From NCBI GenBank assembly GCA_964035575.1, contig OZ037889.1, forward strand, positions 1,302,001 through 1,366,000: a stretch of DNA of 64,000 nt, given 5' to 3'. The notes under the pieces were generated by a model. That model was given only the letters and a program-made list of their open reading frames with translations, was not told the origin of the DNA and ran no database searches. Every line of letters starts with the position of its first letter. The first letter of the stretch is position 1. A program made the position numbers and the translations under genes. Origin of the DNA: Rhynchopus sp. YZ270_cl-10. Lineage: Eukaryota > Euglenozoa > Diplonemea > Diplonemida > Diplonemidae. Positions 34,606-46,544 of this stretch are shown piece by piece.

Positions 34606-34648
<43 letters not shown>
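31338..34648 (+). mobile_element. 5'-truncated non-LTR retrotransposon (LINE), same family as the 46965 element
   Basis: Corresponds to the 3' 3.2 kb of the full element (31338 equals 54759), with only a handful of substitutions and small indels noticed. It is flanked by a 13-bp target duplication ACTATTAAGATTG (31325-31337 and 34648-34660), the last base of the A-tail being shared. It ends with an A-run, an extra 28-bp tail (34579-34606) and about 42 A. Truncation, tail and duplication are hallmarks of target-primed reverse transcription. Near-identity to the longer copy indicates recent activity. Confidence 0.95.
31379..33616 (+). CDS. C-terminal module of the LINE polyprotein (zinc, coiled coil, RG-rich)
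   Basis: 745 residues from an internal ATG of the full-length frame; the 5' truncation leaves this ATG and the rest of the frame open. Residues about 39-83 hold a cysteine/histidine cluster (CEQCSKLF...CCHTCGGLACLHC...HC) of treble-clef or B-box style. A Q/K-rich coiled coil (about 155-300) follows, then an unrecognised domain, an acidic patch (EEMDDDEQEQEEDLD), a serine-rich linker and a basic GRNGRGGGQKGRQSGGRKGK end likely to bind nucleic acid. Whether it is expressed is unknown. The same module ends the long element at 57031. Confidence 0.75.
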   Translation: MDPALQQHILSFEATGGKGECQSERPMAFVGAREAEASNTFLQCEQCSKLFDASDAHFCCHTCGGLACLHCAQGSKHCPLSQIGRAEYFSALSFLHSNVPAQAASAEGSGDPPPKRAPSPAVPAPEGEDVEEVDMPMAGEEGQQAEQKQQKHEKQRKQQKQQQQKADQVKKEALQRASDAWQQALEVRREHRRSWGPDLAALRGTFGDRQQELSRFLEEQNVRLDQAKAADRHRVEELTARHKRELAEDAKKMHAQYLEDCDRHPEAGESLRAEYDRQRCERHYAIAAKHESEQKATTLVLTAVNLSRQLEAERMVAYGRCFGVVCEGRLFLPCHAVRRAVGDDPEGLEPDCVGDWMALFGPQGASPCPGEFLYCWATQQPWSGNGEGDGDCPESVVARQAVRKIAGEAGYCDTWGKTSAVIVVREGRVSWGTPSRDQLEEEVGRQAEAADTEVRVKVEEMDDDEQEQEEDLDTAMEGADRSHSLSVEGIPDQKKQARVRELLRAQSEAWMWTEEERTERGGLFPCLTMGSPVPSSVTKWISLFHYRQGEKQDGRPLLSLPLSTATFTQWYEVMKVVGLHEWSVQEKCKAKSTLHALTDNRSSRGQAFAAESTRRENEARAAREGIGRQPQASSSSSSSSTSAGRGTTTSIAQPAVSTSSSSSSAGRGNATSSAQPAPSPAPKGPQRHAAQGRSNTSNVFTDAVAQATQHVLSPQEVQRGRNGRGGGQKGRQSGGRKGKKGNKKN

Positions 34649-34650
<2 letters not shown>

Positions 34651-37600
34651 ATTAAGATTGGCTTTGGGCATGACCCAGTAAGGTTACTATGGGCCCCATG
34701 GGACATATACACCCGAATACCAGGCCGTATTTTCAAAAAGTTGATAATCCCAGTATATGGTATGGCCCTGTGGTACGAAATTTTTGGCCGAAAAAATCGA
34801 CCAAAAAATCGTCATTTTTGGGGGTCACGGTGACAAAAAGTTGCATTTTTTCACGAAAAATGGTCGGAATGTGACTTGAATGGGCTCTAATGGGTATATT
34901 ATGCACATAACATACCTAAATTATGTCGATATTACACCGGCGGAGCCGAAAAAATCGATTTTCAGGGTGTGCAAAACTGTAAAAATGACGAAAATCGGAA
35001 AAATGACGATTTTTTGGTCAAAATATTTTTCACAGAAAATCGAATTTTACTATTAAGATTGGCTTTGGGCATGACCCAGTAAGGTTACTATGTGCCCCAT
35101 GGGACATATAGACCCGAATACCAGGCCGTATTTTCAAAAAGTTGATAATCCCAGTATATGGTATGGCCCTGTGGTACGAAATTTTTGGCCGAAAAAATCG
35201 ACCAAAAAATCGTCATTTTTCGGGGTCACGGTGACAAAAAGTTGCATTTTTTCACGAAAAATGGTCGGAATGTGACTTGAATGGGCTCTAATGGGTATAT
35301 TATGCACATAACATACCTAAATTATGTCGATATTTCACCGGCGGAGCCGAAAAAATCGATTTTCAGGGTGTGCAAAACTGTAAAAATGACGAAAATCGGA
35401 AAAATGACGATTTTTTGGTCAAAATATTTTTCACAGAAAATCGAATTTTACTATTAAGATTGGCTTTGGGCATGACCCAGTAAGGTTACTATGTGCCCCA
35501 TGGGACATATAGACCCGAATACCAGGCCGTATTTTCAAAAAGTTGATAATCCCAGTATATGGTATGGCCCTGTGGTACGAAATTTTTGGCCGAAAAAATC
35601 GACCAAAAAATCGTCATTTTTCGGGGTCACGGTGACAAAAAGTTGCATTTTTTCACGAAAAATGGTCGGAATGTGACTTGAATGGGCTCTAATGGGTATA
35701 TTATGCACATAACATACCTAAATTATGTCGATATTTCACCGGCGGAGCCGAAAAAATCGATTTTCAGGGTGTGCAAAACTGTAAAAATGACGAAAATCGG
35801 AAAAATGACGATTTTTTGGTCAAAATATTTTTCACAGAAAATCGAATTTTACTATTAAGATTGGCTTTGGGCATGACCCAGTAAGGTTACTATGTGCCCC
35901 ATGGGACATATAGACCCGAATACCAGGCCGTATTTTCAAAAAGTTGATAATCCCAGTATATGGTATGGCCCTGTGGTACGAAATTTTTGGCCGAAAAAAT
36001 CGACCAAAAAATCGTCATTTTTCGGGGTCACGGTGACAAAAAGTTGCATTTTTTCACGAAAAATGGTCGGAATGTGACTTGAATGGGCTCTAATGGGTAT
36101 ATTATGCACATAACATACCTAAATTATGTCGATATTTCACCGGCGGAGCCGAAAAAATCGATTTTCAGGGTGTGCAAAACTGTAAAAATGACGAAAATCG
36201 GAAAAATGACGATTTTTTGGTCAAAATATTTTTCACAGAAAATCGAATTTTACTATTAAGATTGGCTTTGGGCATGACCCAGTAAGGTTACTATGTGCCC
36301 CATGGGACATATAGACCCGAATACCAGGCCGTATTTTCAAAAAGTTGATAATCCCAGTATATGGTATGGCCCTGTGGTACGAAATTTTTGGCCGAAAAAA
36401 TCGACCAAAAAATCGTCATTTTTCGGGGTCACGGTGACAAAAAGTTGCATTTTTTCACGAAAAATGGTCGGAATGTGACTTGAATGGGCTCTAATGGGTA
36501 TATTATGCACATAACATACCTAAATTATGTCGATATTTCACCGGCGGAGCCGAAAAAATCGATTTTCAGGGTGTGCAAAACTGTAAAAATGACGAAAATC
36601 GGAAAAATGACGATTTTTTGGTCAAAATATTTTTCACAGAAAATCGAATTTTACTATTAAGATTGGCTTTGGGCATGACCCAGTAAGGTTACTATGTGCC
36701 CCATGGGACATATAGACCCGAATACCAGGCCGTATTTTCAAAAAGTTGATAATCCCAGTATATGGTATGGCCCTGTGGTACGAAATTTTTGGCCGAAAAA
36801 ATCGACCAAAAAATCGTCATTTTTCGGGGTCACGGTGACAAAAAGTTGCATTTTTTCACGAAAAATGGTCGGAATGTGACTTGAATGGGCTCTAATGGGT
36901 ATATTATGCACATAACATACCTAAATTATGTCGATATTTCACCGGCGGAGCCGAAAAAATCGATTTTCAGGGTGTGCAAAACTGTAAAAATGACGAAAAT
37001 CGGAAAAATGACGATTTTTTGGTCAAAATATTTTTCACAGAAAATCGAATTTTACTATTAAGATTGGCTTTGGGCATGACCCAGTAAGGTTACTATGTGC
37101 CCCATGGGACATATAGACCCGAATACCAGGCCGTATTTTCAAAAAGTTGATAATCCCAGTATATGGTATGGCCCTGTGGTACGAAATTTTTGGCCGAAAA
37201 AATCGACCAAAAAATCGTCATTTTTCGGGGTCACGGTGACAAAAAGTTGCATTTTTTCACGAAAAATGGTCGGAATGTGACTTGAATGGGCTCTAATGGG
37301 TATATTATGCACATAACATACCTAAATTATGTCGATATTTCACCGGCGGAGCCGAAAAAATCGATTTTCAGGGTGTGCAAAACTGTAAAAATGACGAAAA
37401 TCGGAAAAATGACGATTTTTTGGTCAAAATATTTTTCACAGAAAATCGAATTTTACTATTAAGATTGGCTTTGGGCATGACCCAGTAAGGTTACTATGTG
37501 CCCCATGGGACATATAGACCCGAATACCAGGCCGTATTTTCAAAAAGTTGATAATCCCAGTATATGGTATGGCCCTGTGGTACGAAATTTTTGGCCGAAA

Positions 37601-40600
37601 AAATCGACCAAAAAATCGTCATTTTTCGGGGTCACGGTGACAAAAAGTTGCATTTTTTCACGAAAAATGGTCGGAATGTGACTTGAATGGGCTCTAATGG
37701 GTATATTATGCACATAACATACCTAAATTATGTCGATATTTCACCGGCGGAGCCGAAAAAATCGATTTTCAGGGTGTGCAAAACTGTAAAAATGACGAAA
37801 ATCGGAAAAATGACGATTTTTTGGTCAAAATATTTTTCACAGAAAATCGAATTTTACTATTAAGATTGGCTTTGGGCATGACCCAGTAAGGTTACTATGT
37901 GCCCCATGGGACATATAGACCCGAATACCAGGCCGTATTTTCAAAAAGTTGATAATCCCAGTATATGGTATGGCCCTGTGGTACGAAATTTTTGGCCGAA
38001 AAAATCGACCAAAAAATCGTCATTTTTCGGGGTCACGGTGACAAAAAGTTGCATTTTTTCACGAAAAATGGTCGGAATGTGACTTGAATGGGCTCTAATG
38101 GGTATATTATGCACATAACATACCTAAATTATGTCGATATTTCACCGGCGGAGCCGAAAAAATCGATTTTCAGGGTGTGCAAAACTGTAAAAATGACGAA
38201 AATCGGAAAAATGACGATTTTTTGGTCAAAATATTTTTCACAGAAAATCGAATTTTACTATTAAGATTGGCTTTGGGCATGACCCAGTAAGGTTACTATG
38301 TGCCCCATGGGACATATAGACCCGAATACCAGGCCGTATTTTCAAAAAGTTGATAATCCCAGTATATGGTATGGCCCTGTGGTACGAAATTTTTGGCCGA
38401 AAAAATCGACCAAAAAATCGTCATTTTTCGGGGTCACGGTGACAAAAAGTTGCATTTTTTCACGAAAAATGGTCGGAATGTGACTTGAATGGGCTCTAAT
38501 GGGTATATTATGCACATAACATACCTAAATTATGTCGATATTTCACCGGCGGAGCCGAAAAAATCGATTTTCAGGGTGTGCAAAACTGTAAAAATGACGA
38601 AAATCGGAAAAATGACGATTTTTTGGTCAAAATATTTTTCACAGAAAATCGAATTTTACTATTAAGATTGGCTTTGGGCATGACCCAGTAAGGTTACTAT
38701 GTGCCCCATGGGACATATAGACCCGAATACCAGGCCGTATTTTCAAAAAGTTGATAATCCCAGTATATGGTATGGCCCTGTGGTACGAAATTTTTGGCCG
38801 AAAAAATCGACCAAAAAATCGTCATTTTTCGGGGTCACGGTGACAAAAAGTTGCATTTTTTCACGAAAAATGGTCGGAATGTGACTTGAATGGGCTCTAA
38901 TGGGTATATTATGCACATAACATACCTAAATTATGTCGATATTTCACCGGCGGAGCCGAAAAAATCGATTTTCAGGGTGTGCAAAACTGTAAAAATGACG
39001 AAAATCGGAAAAATGACGATTTTTTGGTCAAAATATTTTTCACAGAAAATCGAATTTTACTATTAAGATTGGCTTTGGGCATGACCCAGTAAGGTTACTA
39101 TGTGCCCCATGGGACATATAGACCCGAATACCAGGCCGTATTTTCAAAAAGTTGATAATCCCAGTATATGGTATGGCCCTGTGGTACGAAATTTTTGGCC
39201 GAAAAAATCGACCAAAAAATCGTCATTTTTCGGGGTCACGGTGACAAAAAGTTGCATTTTTTCACGAAAAATGGTCGGAATGTGACTTGAATGGGCTCTA
39301 ATGGGTATATTATGCACATAACATACCTAAATTATGTCGATATTTCACCGGCGGAGCCGAAAAAATCGATTTTCAGGGTGTGCAAAACTGTAAAAATGAC
39401 GAAAATCGGAAAAATGACGATTTTTTGGTCAAAATATTTTTCACAGAAAATCGAATTTTACTATTAAGATTGGCTTTGGGCATGACCCAGTAAGGTTACT
39501 ATGTGCCCCATGGGACATATAGACCCGAATACCAGGCCGTATTTTCAAAAAGTTGATAATCCCAGTATATGGTATGGCCCTGTGGTACGAAATTTTTGGC
39601 CGAAAAAATCGACCAAAAAATCGTCATTTTTCGGGGTCACGGTGACAAAAAGTTGCATTTTTTCACGAAAAATGGTCGGAATGTGACTTGAATGGGCTCT
39701 AATGGGTATATTATGCACATAACATACCTAAATTATGTCGATATTTCACCGGCGGAGCCGAAAAAATCGATTTTCAGGGTGTGCAAAACTGTAAAAATGA
39801 CGAAAATCGGAAAAATGACGATTTTTTGGTCAAAATATTTTTCACAGAAAATCGAATTTTACTATTAAGATTGGCTTTGGGCATGACCCAGTAAGGTTAC
39901 TATGTGCCCCATGGGACATATAGACCCGAATACCAGGCCGTATTTTCAAAAAGTTGATAATCCCAGTATATGGTATGGCCCTGTGGTACGAAATTTTTGG
40001 CCGAAAAAATCGACCAAAAAATCGTCATTTTTCGGGGTCACGGTGACAAAAAGTTGCATTTTTTCACGAAAAATGGTCGGAATGTGACTTGAATGGGCTC
40101 TAATGGGTATATTATGCACATAACATACCTAAATTATGTCGATATTTCACCGGCGGAGCCGAAAAAATCGATTTTCAGGGTGTGCAAAACTGTAAAAATG
40201 ACGAAAATCGGAAAAATGACGATTTTTTGGTCAAAATATTTTTCACAGAAAATCGAATTTTACTATTAAGATTGGCTTTGGGCATGACCCAGTAAGGTTA
40301 CTATGTGCCCCATGGGACATATAGACCCGAATACCAGGCCGTATTTTCAAAAAGTTGATAATCCCAGTATATGGTATGGCCCTGTGGTACGAAATTTTTG
40401 GCCGAAAAAATCGACCAAAAAATCGTCATTTTTCGGGGTCACGGTGACAAAAAGTTGCATTTTTTCACGAAAAATGGTCGGAATGTGACTTGAATGGGCT
40501 CTAATGGGTATATTATGCACATAACATACCTAAATTATGTCGATATTTCACCGGCGGAGCCGAAAAAATCGATTTTCAGGGTGTGCAAAACTGTAAAAAT

Positions 40601-41402
40601 GACGAAAATCGGAAAAATGACGATTTTTTGGTCAAAATATTTTTCACAGAAAATCGAATTTTACTATTAAGATTGGCTTTGGGCATGACCCAGTAAGGTT
40701 ACTATGTGCCCCATGGGACATATAGACCCGAATACCAGGCCGTATTTTCAAAAAGTTGATAATCCCAGTATATGGTATGGCCCTGTGGTACGAAATTTTT
40801 GGCCGAAAAAATCGACCAAAAAATCGTCATTTTTCGGGGTCACGGTGACAAAAAGTTGCATTTTTTCACGAAAAATGGTCGGAATGTGACTTGAATGGGC
40901 TCTAATGGGTATATTATGCACATAACATACCTAAATTATGTCGATATTTCACCGGCGGAGCCGAAAAAATCGATTTTCAGGGTGTGCAAAACTGTAAAAA
41001 TGACGAAAATCGGAAAAATGACGATTTTTTGGTCAAAATATTTTTCACAGAAAATCGAATTTTACTATTAAGATTGGCTTTGGGCATGACCCAGTAAGGT
41101 TACTATGTGCCCCATGGGACATATAGACCCGAATACCAGGCCGTATTTTCAAAAAGTTGATAATCCCAGTATATGGTATGGCCCTGTGGTACGAAATTTT
41201 TGGCCGAAAAAATCGACCAAAAAATCGTCATTTTTCGGGGTCACGGTGACAAAAAGTTGCATTTTTTCACGAAAAATGGTCGGAATGTGACTTGAATGGG
41301 CTCTAATGGGTATATTATGCACATAACATACCTAAATTATGTCGATATTTCACCGGCGGAGCCGAAAAAATCGATTTTCAGGGTGTGCAAAACTGTAAAA
41401 AT
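34649..41402 (+). repeat. 401-bp satellite, main array (about 17 units)
   Basis: Strict 401-bp period: the marker ATGTGCCCCATGGGACATAT (or the ATGGGCC variant) falls at 34689, 35090, ... 41105. Units are nearly identical. The first unit after the LINE carries several private variants. Each unit includes a 21-bp perfect inverted repeat (for example 31075-31095 against 31275-31295 in the proximal part). A 61-codon frame recurs in every unit but has no coding character. Confidence 0.97.
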
Positions 41403-44400
41403 CACCAAAATCCCAAAAATCACGATTTTTTTTGAAAAATATTTTTTTGAAAAAAATCGATTTTAAAATATTGGCTTGGCTTGGGCGGGGACCTGATACT
41501 GGGGCAATATAACCTGTGGGACATACTGGGCCCTATGCAAGGCCGATTTTTCAAAAATATGGTTGCCCCGGTAGACGGTATGGCCCTGCTGGTCAGTGCA
41601 TCGGGCCAAAAATCATGAAAAAATCATGATTTTGGGGTCTGGCACCCCATGGGCACATATATCTGGGGGTGTAAAATATGCATGGTTTCGACCGATTGAG
41701 GGTGTTATAGGTCCTGGGGGCCCACATGGGCCATATTTCACGCTATTGGGTCACGGGAAAGTGATTTTGACACTTTTTCATCGATTTTAGCTGTGAGAAC
41801 CCTTCAAAAACACTGATTTTGGGGTGTTTCTGAGACGGTACGCTATACCCAGGGTAATATTAGGTATTAGTCCGGTCGACTTTTTGAAAAAACGACCCCG
41901 CAATGGACTCAGGGGTGCCAGATAGTGTATATGCACCAAAATGGATTCACGGGAAAAGTCAAAATTGGGTGTCAGATACATGCTGCCATAAGTGACCAAT
42001 TTCAAAAGTTGAGATTTTTCGAAAATCAGGGTTCAGTACACGCTGTACCCAATCCTGGGGGCCAAAATTTTCAACTTTTTGAAAAAACGGGCGGTATATG
42101 GCCCTAAATTGTCAAAATGAGTTATTTGCGACCTCGGACGGCCTCCGGAGATGAGTAGAAGTTTATCTGAAAAAAAAAGTCAAAACACAGGCAAAATCCC
42201 ACCTTCCACAGGTACAGTCAAAACTTTTATCCAGATCTCATGTTTTTTCAAAAAATTTTAAATTGTTTTTATGACTAACACCTCCGAAATTTTTCCTGAT
42301 AAGATGGAATATGGTCCTGTCGTAGTATGCAGTGTGTTTGCAGGCAAAAATTTGCATTTTCTCGCCCCAGACATTTTTTTATACATAAAAGTGCATAAAG
42401 GGACCCCTGACCCCAAAATCCAGGTTCCAGCTTTTTGAAGGGGTCACCCTACAGGCCACCTCAAAAAGTTGGCCCGTAGGGCCAACTTTTTGAAAAAACG
42501 GGGTTGCGATGTGTCCTGGGGGCCCGAAGGGCCCCCAGGACACATCGCTGGGAAAAAAATATTAGGTTTTTGGGGGTCTATATAGGGTTGCTGTGGGGGT
42601 CACATGGCCGAAAAATGGCCATTTTTGGCCTATTTTTGGCCATTTTTTTAAGGTAAAAAATCCACTTTTTTTTTGTACATCCCCTTGCCCCCGGTAAAAT
42701 TTACCAAACATATGGCCCTGTTGGACATACTGGGCCCATGAGTCGGTTGCTGGATCACCAAACTAGTTGCCCTATTTGCTAAAATCATGTTTTCAGGGTC
42801 AAAAATAGGGTGTTTTTCAGGGGTATGTTAACCACGTATGTGTCTTAGGGACCAAATTTTCCAGGAATGTGAACCAATCGGGTCGCAATGGGTCCAGGGG
42901 GCCCGGAGGGCCCCCATGCAGGGAAAATTTGCAACAATCCTAGGCAATGCTGGGGGCCGATAGGGTGTGCCTATACACGTGTTTTTACGTGTTTTTGGGC
43001 ACTTTTCAGGATTTTCGAAAATTTTTGCAACACCAAAATCAAAAATTTCGGTCTAGGAGGCCCATATCTGGAAAAAATCGATATTCCAATGGCCTCATTG
43101 GGACATATTGGGCCCAGGACCCTCTTTTCAGGTCCCAGGAAAAGCCAAAACAATAAAAAAAATAGCTCAGGCGACCCCCAAAAATAGGCGAAAAACAGCC
43201 ATTTTTAGGGTGTTTTTTAGGGGTATTTTTACACACACAAATTGTTTACCATAGCACACCCCCAGGCTGCCTCAAAATTTTATCTTTATTTGATTTTTCC
43301 AACCCACATAGGGGTATTGGAGGCACAACTTTCACCAAGCCTGGGGAATTCGGCACTGCACACACACAACTGAAAAAGGCAAAAATCACCTGTTTTTCAA
43401 GGTGTCGCAGGGTAAATGTTGTTCCTTAAAAACCAAATTTTTTCTAAAAAATCGGCCCTGCGGGCGAAAAAACGACACTATGGGGGGTATTACAGGGTGT
43501 GGGGGCCCCAAAAATCGGGTTTAAGACCACGAGAGGGTCCGAATACACACCTGAGAAGGTCCCGGGGAGTAAAAAAATGGCCATTTTTGGGGGGTCAAAA
43601 TCTCACTTTTTGGGGGGGTGTTTGTATACCCAGTACCGACCCACTAGCTGGGATGCCCAACTTTTCGCGAATATGGGGGCCCGTAGGGCCCCCGGGGCCC
43701 AGGGGGCCCAAAATATCGTGTTGCAGATTCCAGGAGAACATGTTTCAATATTTTGGATACATTTTTCCATAGGGTCATTTTCAAAAGCACTGATTTTCGG
43801 GGTATTGAGCGAGGTACCCATACCCATGGGTTATCCTATATATTAGTTTTCACTCGGATGTGAAAAAACGATGTCGCAATGGATTCAGGGGGCCCAAATA
43901 GGGTATATGGCCCAGGAAATTTTCAAAAAGTTGACCCAACCAGGTATACAGGCATACAAGCCGGTAGGTCAACAGATAGGGTGTTTTCCGCACCCAAAAT
44001 ATGGGGTCATGACCATGTGGGTCAGACCTGAATTGATAAATGTTTCGCACAGGTTTTCGCGAATACCCCCTCTATTCCGAATGCGCTACAAGAGTTTTAA
44101 ATTTTTGGCTATTTAGATTCACTTTTAAAAACAAAATGGGTCTCCAGAACACACATGAGGTTCAACATGTACCTCTACAGAAACCTTGGTTTTGGTCGGA
44201 TTTTGAGGCCAATTTTTGGGTTCCCACCAATTTCCTAGGGTATACTGGGATATTGCCCGTGTGTCCAAAAGTGATTTTTGGGGCCTTAGGACCCCGGAGA
44301 ATCCATTTAACGGTCGTTTTTGCACCGGAAAGACCTATCTAGTACCCAAAAATCGAATTTTCATATTTTTGAAAAAGTGACCAAAAATCGACTTTTTTTG

Positions 44401-44840
44401 GTAACATTGTATGGCATAAATTATTCTACATAATGTGTGATGCTTGAATAAAAACTTACGACCCCATAATGTACTCGGAACTCACCCATGTAATTGTTGA
44501 GAAAAAAAAACTTTCCGAAAAAATGAAATTTCAACCCGAATATGCACATTTGGGTCATTTTACGGCTATGTAGGTCATTTTGTATGTGTTTTTCGATTAT
44601 ATAGGTGATTAGGATATGTGTGATGCTCAGATTAAATCGTAAGACCCCGCAATTGACTCAAATGTGCCCAAAAACCCTATATACCCAAGATTATTAACTT
44701 TTCCAGCATATTGGACATCCTTAGGTATGGTTATAAGCCATGATACGGCTATTGCTGGAAAAATAGCCGTAAATTGTGGTTGGTATTGATTTCAGAAATT
44801 ATGTGATGCTTAGATCATGCCATAGACGCTTTTAATGGAT
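41403..44840 (+). repeat. decayed relatives of the 401-bp satellite
   Basis: Similarity to the 401-bp unit persists in order but with many changes: near 41464-41640 (TTGGC..., GGGACATACTGGGCCCTATG, GGTATGGCCCTG, TTTTTGAAAAA) and near 42700-42830. Further on only shared words remain. No coding region is supported. This is the expected old edge of a satellite array. Confidence 0.7.
44603..44770 (+). repeat. 170-bp repeat, copy also inside an SL spacer
   Basis: The stretch starting GGTGATTAGGATATGTG, through CAATTGACTCAAATG and CATCCTTAGGTATG, recurs at 46053-46205 between two SL RNA genes at roughly 80% identity by eye. Confidence 0.7.
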
Positions 44841-45039
44841 TCATATGAGCTCATACTACCCATATACCCCTTCAGAAGCCCCTTTTGACTCTTATGAATA
44901 TCCTTATATAGGCTTCCACTTGTGCAGAACCTTCTCAGTGTACAAGATGTTAGGTACAAAAAAACCATCATATTTTTTACACTACTGGCATGCTTCCCAG
45001 GACACGTCTGTACTCAGAACGTTGTAGAGAAAAAAGGCA

Positions 45040-45118
45040 ACCAACGATTTCTAAAGCTACAGTTTCTGTACTTCATTGGTATGGACATGGCCAGTTTCGA
45101 AAGAGACTGGCCTTTTTT
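45040..45118 (+). pseudogene. SL RNA: SL RNA gene copy 1, lacking stem II and the Sm site
   Basis: The 39-nt exon (45040-45078) and GTATGG donor are intact, but the intron jumps from GTATGGA directly to ACATGGCC. About 38 nt that hold stem-loop II and the Sm-like site in every other copy are missing. The 3' stem (GGCCAGTTTC-GAAA-GAGACTGGCC) and T6 remain, as does the upstream element (CTTCCC, 44 bp before +1). It could be transcribed but probably not assembled into an Sm particle. Confidence 0.85.
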
Positions 45119-45437
45119 ACGTTAGCATCACCTTCTGCAAACCCCAAAAAACACACATGATTCCCATCACACACAAGTGCTTGCTGCAACCCATTTGTAT
45201 ATCGCCTGCAAAACCATGTGTGCAACCATTTGTGGCACTGGTACCACATATACCCCTTCAGAAACCACTGTTGACTCTTATGAATATACTTGTGTAAGCC
45301 TATCACCTAAGCATATTCTGTGCAGACCCTTCCCAGTGACCAATAGGTTAGGTACGAAAAAGCGACCATATTTAGGACACTGGAAGAAGGCTTACCAGTT
45401 CACGTTGGAGCTTAGAACATTGTAGAGAAAAAAGGCA

Positions 45438-45554
45438 ACCAACGATTTCTAAAGCTACAGTTTCTGTACTTCATTGGTATGGAAGCATGAAGATTATTCT
45501 TCACACACAACTTTGTCAAAACATGGCCAGCCTCGAAAGAGACTGGCCTTTTTT
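45438..45554 (+). ncRNA. SL RNA: spliced-leader RNA, copy 2
   Basis: Exon 45438-45476 begins ACCAACGATTTCTAAAGCT and ends TTTCTGTACTTCATTG; donor GTATGGAAGC. The intron has a small stem (GAAG...CTTC), an Sm-like site (ACAACTTTGTC), and a GAAA-capped stem (45529-45548) with one unpaired position in this copy, then T6. SL RNA donates its exon to all trans-spliced mRNAs. Upstream element: CTTACC, 44 bp before +1. Confidence 0.95.
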
Positions 45555-45872
45555 ACGTTAGCACGATTGTCTTTGTGCACAAGAAGCAAACCCAAAAACA
45601 CACCCAATTCACACCTGACCTAATGCACAAGTGCTTACTGCACCCCATTTTTATATCGCCTGCAAAACCATATTTGTGACACTTGTTCCCCTTCAGAAGC
45701 CACTGTTGACTCTGTCGAATATCCTTCTGTAGGATCACACTTAAGGATATTTTTATGTAGAACCTTCACAGTGACCAAGATGTCAGGTACGAAAAAGCAA
45801 CCGTATTATAGACATTGGCAGAAGGCTTCCCAGAACAAGTGGGTACCTAGAACATTGTAGAGAAAAAGGGCA

Positions 45873-45989
45873 ACCAACGATTTCTAAAGCTACAGTTTCT
45901 GTACTTCATTGGTATGGAAGCATGAAGATTATATTCTTCACACAACTTTGTCAAAACATGGCCAGTTTCGAAAGAGACTGGCCTTTTTT
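45873..45989 (+). ncRNA. SL RNA: spliced-leader RNA, copy 3
   Basis: Exon 45873-45911 matches copy 2. The intron has stem II (slightly longer loop), the Sm-like site AACTTTGTC and the 3' stem GGCCAGTTTC-GAAA-GAGACTGGCC, where a G-U pair replaces the G-C seen at 58649; T6 follows. Upstream CTTCCCAGAACA places CCC 44 bp before +1. Confidence 0.96.
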
Positions 45990-46240
45990 ACGTTAACATC
46001 ACCTTGTGCAAACCCAAAAAACACACATGATTCCCATGTTCTTCGAATATTTTGGTGATTAGGATATGTGTAATGCTCAGATTAAATTGTACGACCACGC
46101 AATTGACTCAAATGAGCCCAAATATCCCGTATTCCCAAGATTTTTGGACTTTCGAGCACATTGGGCATCCTTAGGTATGTTTATAAGCCACTCTACGGCT
46201 ATGTTAGAAAAAAAACCCACCATAATAATGATACATATGG

Positions 46241-46256
46241 CATGATTCCCAGAACA
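46241..46256 (+). promoter_or_regulatory. proximal sequence element of SL copy 4
   Basis: CATGATTCCCAGAACA. The equivalents in the other SL copies (CCC or ACC at 44996, 45394, 45829, 46826, 58502) all sit exactly 44 bp before the first A of the exon. A second conserved block, TTAGAACATTGTAGAGAAAAA, covers about -25 to -5. Confidence 0.75.
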
Positions 46257-46291
46257 TGTTGGCACTTAGAACATTGTAGAGAAAAAGGGCA

Positions 46292-46407
46292 ACCAACGAT
46301 TTCTAAAGCTACAGTTTCTGTACTTCATTGGTATGGAAGCATGAAGATTATTCTTCACACACACTTTGTCAAAACATGGCCAGTTTCGAAAGAGACTGGC
46401 CTTTTTT
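46292..46407 (+). ncRNA. SL RNA: spliced-leader RNA, copy 4
   Basis: Exon 46292-46330, intron 46331-46401, then T6 (46402-46407). Same structure as copy 3; loop lengths around stem II differ by one or two bases. Upstream ATTCCCAGAACATG puts CCC at 46248, 44 bp before +1. Confidence 0.96.
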
Positions 46408-46485
46408 ACGTTAACACGATCGTCTTGTGCACAAGAAGCAAAAAAACCCACACAACAACAGCAGAAGTTTAGAACCACATTCAGA

Positions 46486-46541
46486 CCCTGACCCAACTCC
46501 AACAAGGGGCCCCTGTCTTGTCAACCACCTTGTGCATATAT
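46486..46541 (+). promoter_or_regulatory. U6 upstream element and TATA-like box
   Basis: GACCCAACTCCAACA, then CCCTGTCTTG (first C at 46511, 34 bp before the inferred U6 +1), and CATATATA at 46534-46541. The block is shared with 58733-58787, upstream of an unassigned RNA candidate. Confidence 0.7.
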
Positions 46542-46544
46542 ACT

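Noticed and set aside
34689-41290. Seventeen identical 61-codon frames starting MCPMGHIDP or MGPMGHIHP
   Set aside because: One per 401-bp satellite unit; no codon-level constraint or recognised domain, and the decayed satellites lose the frame.
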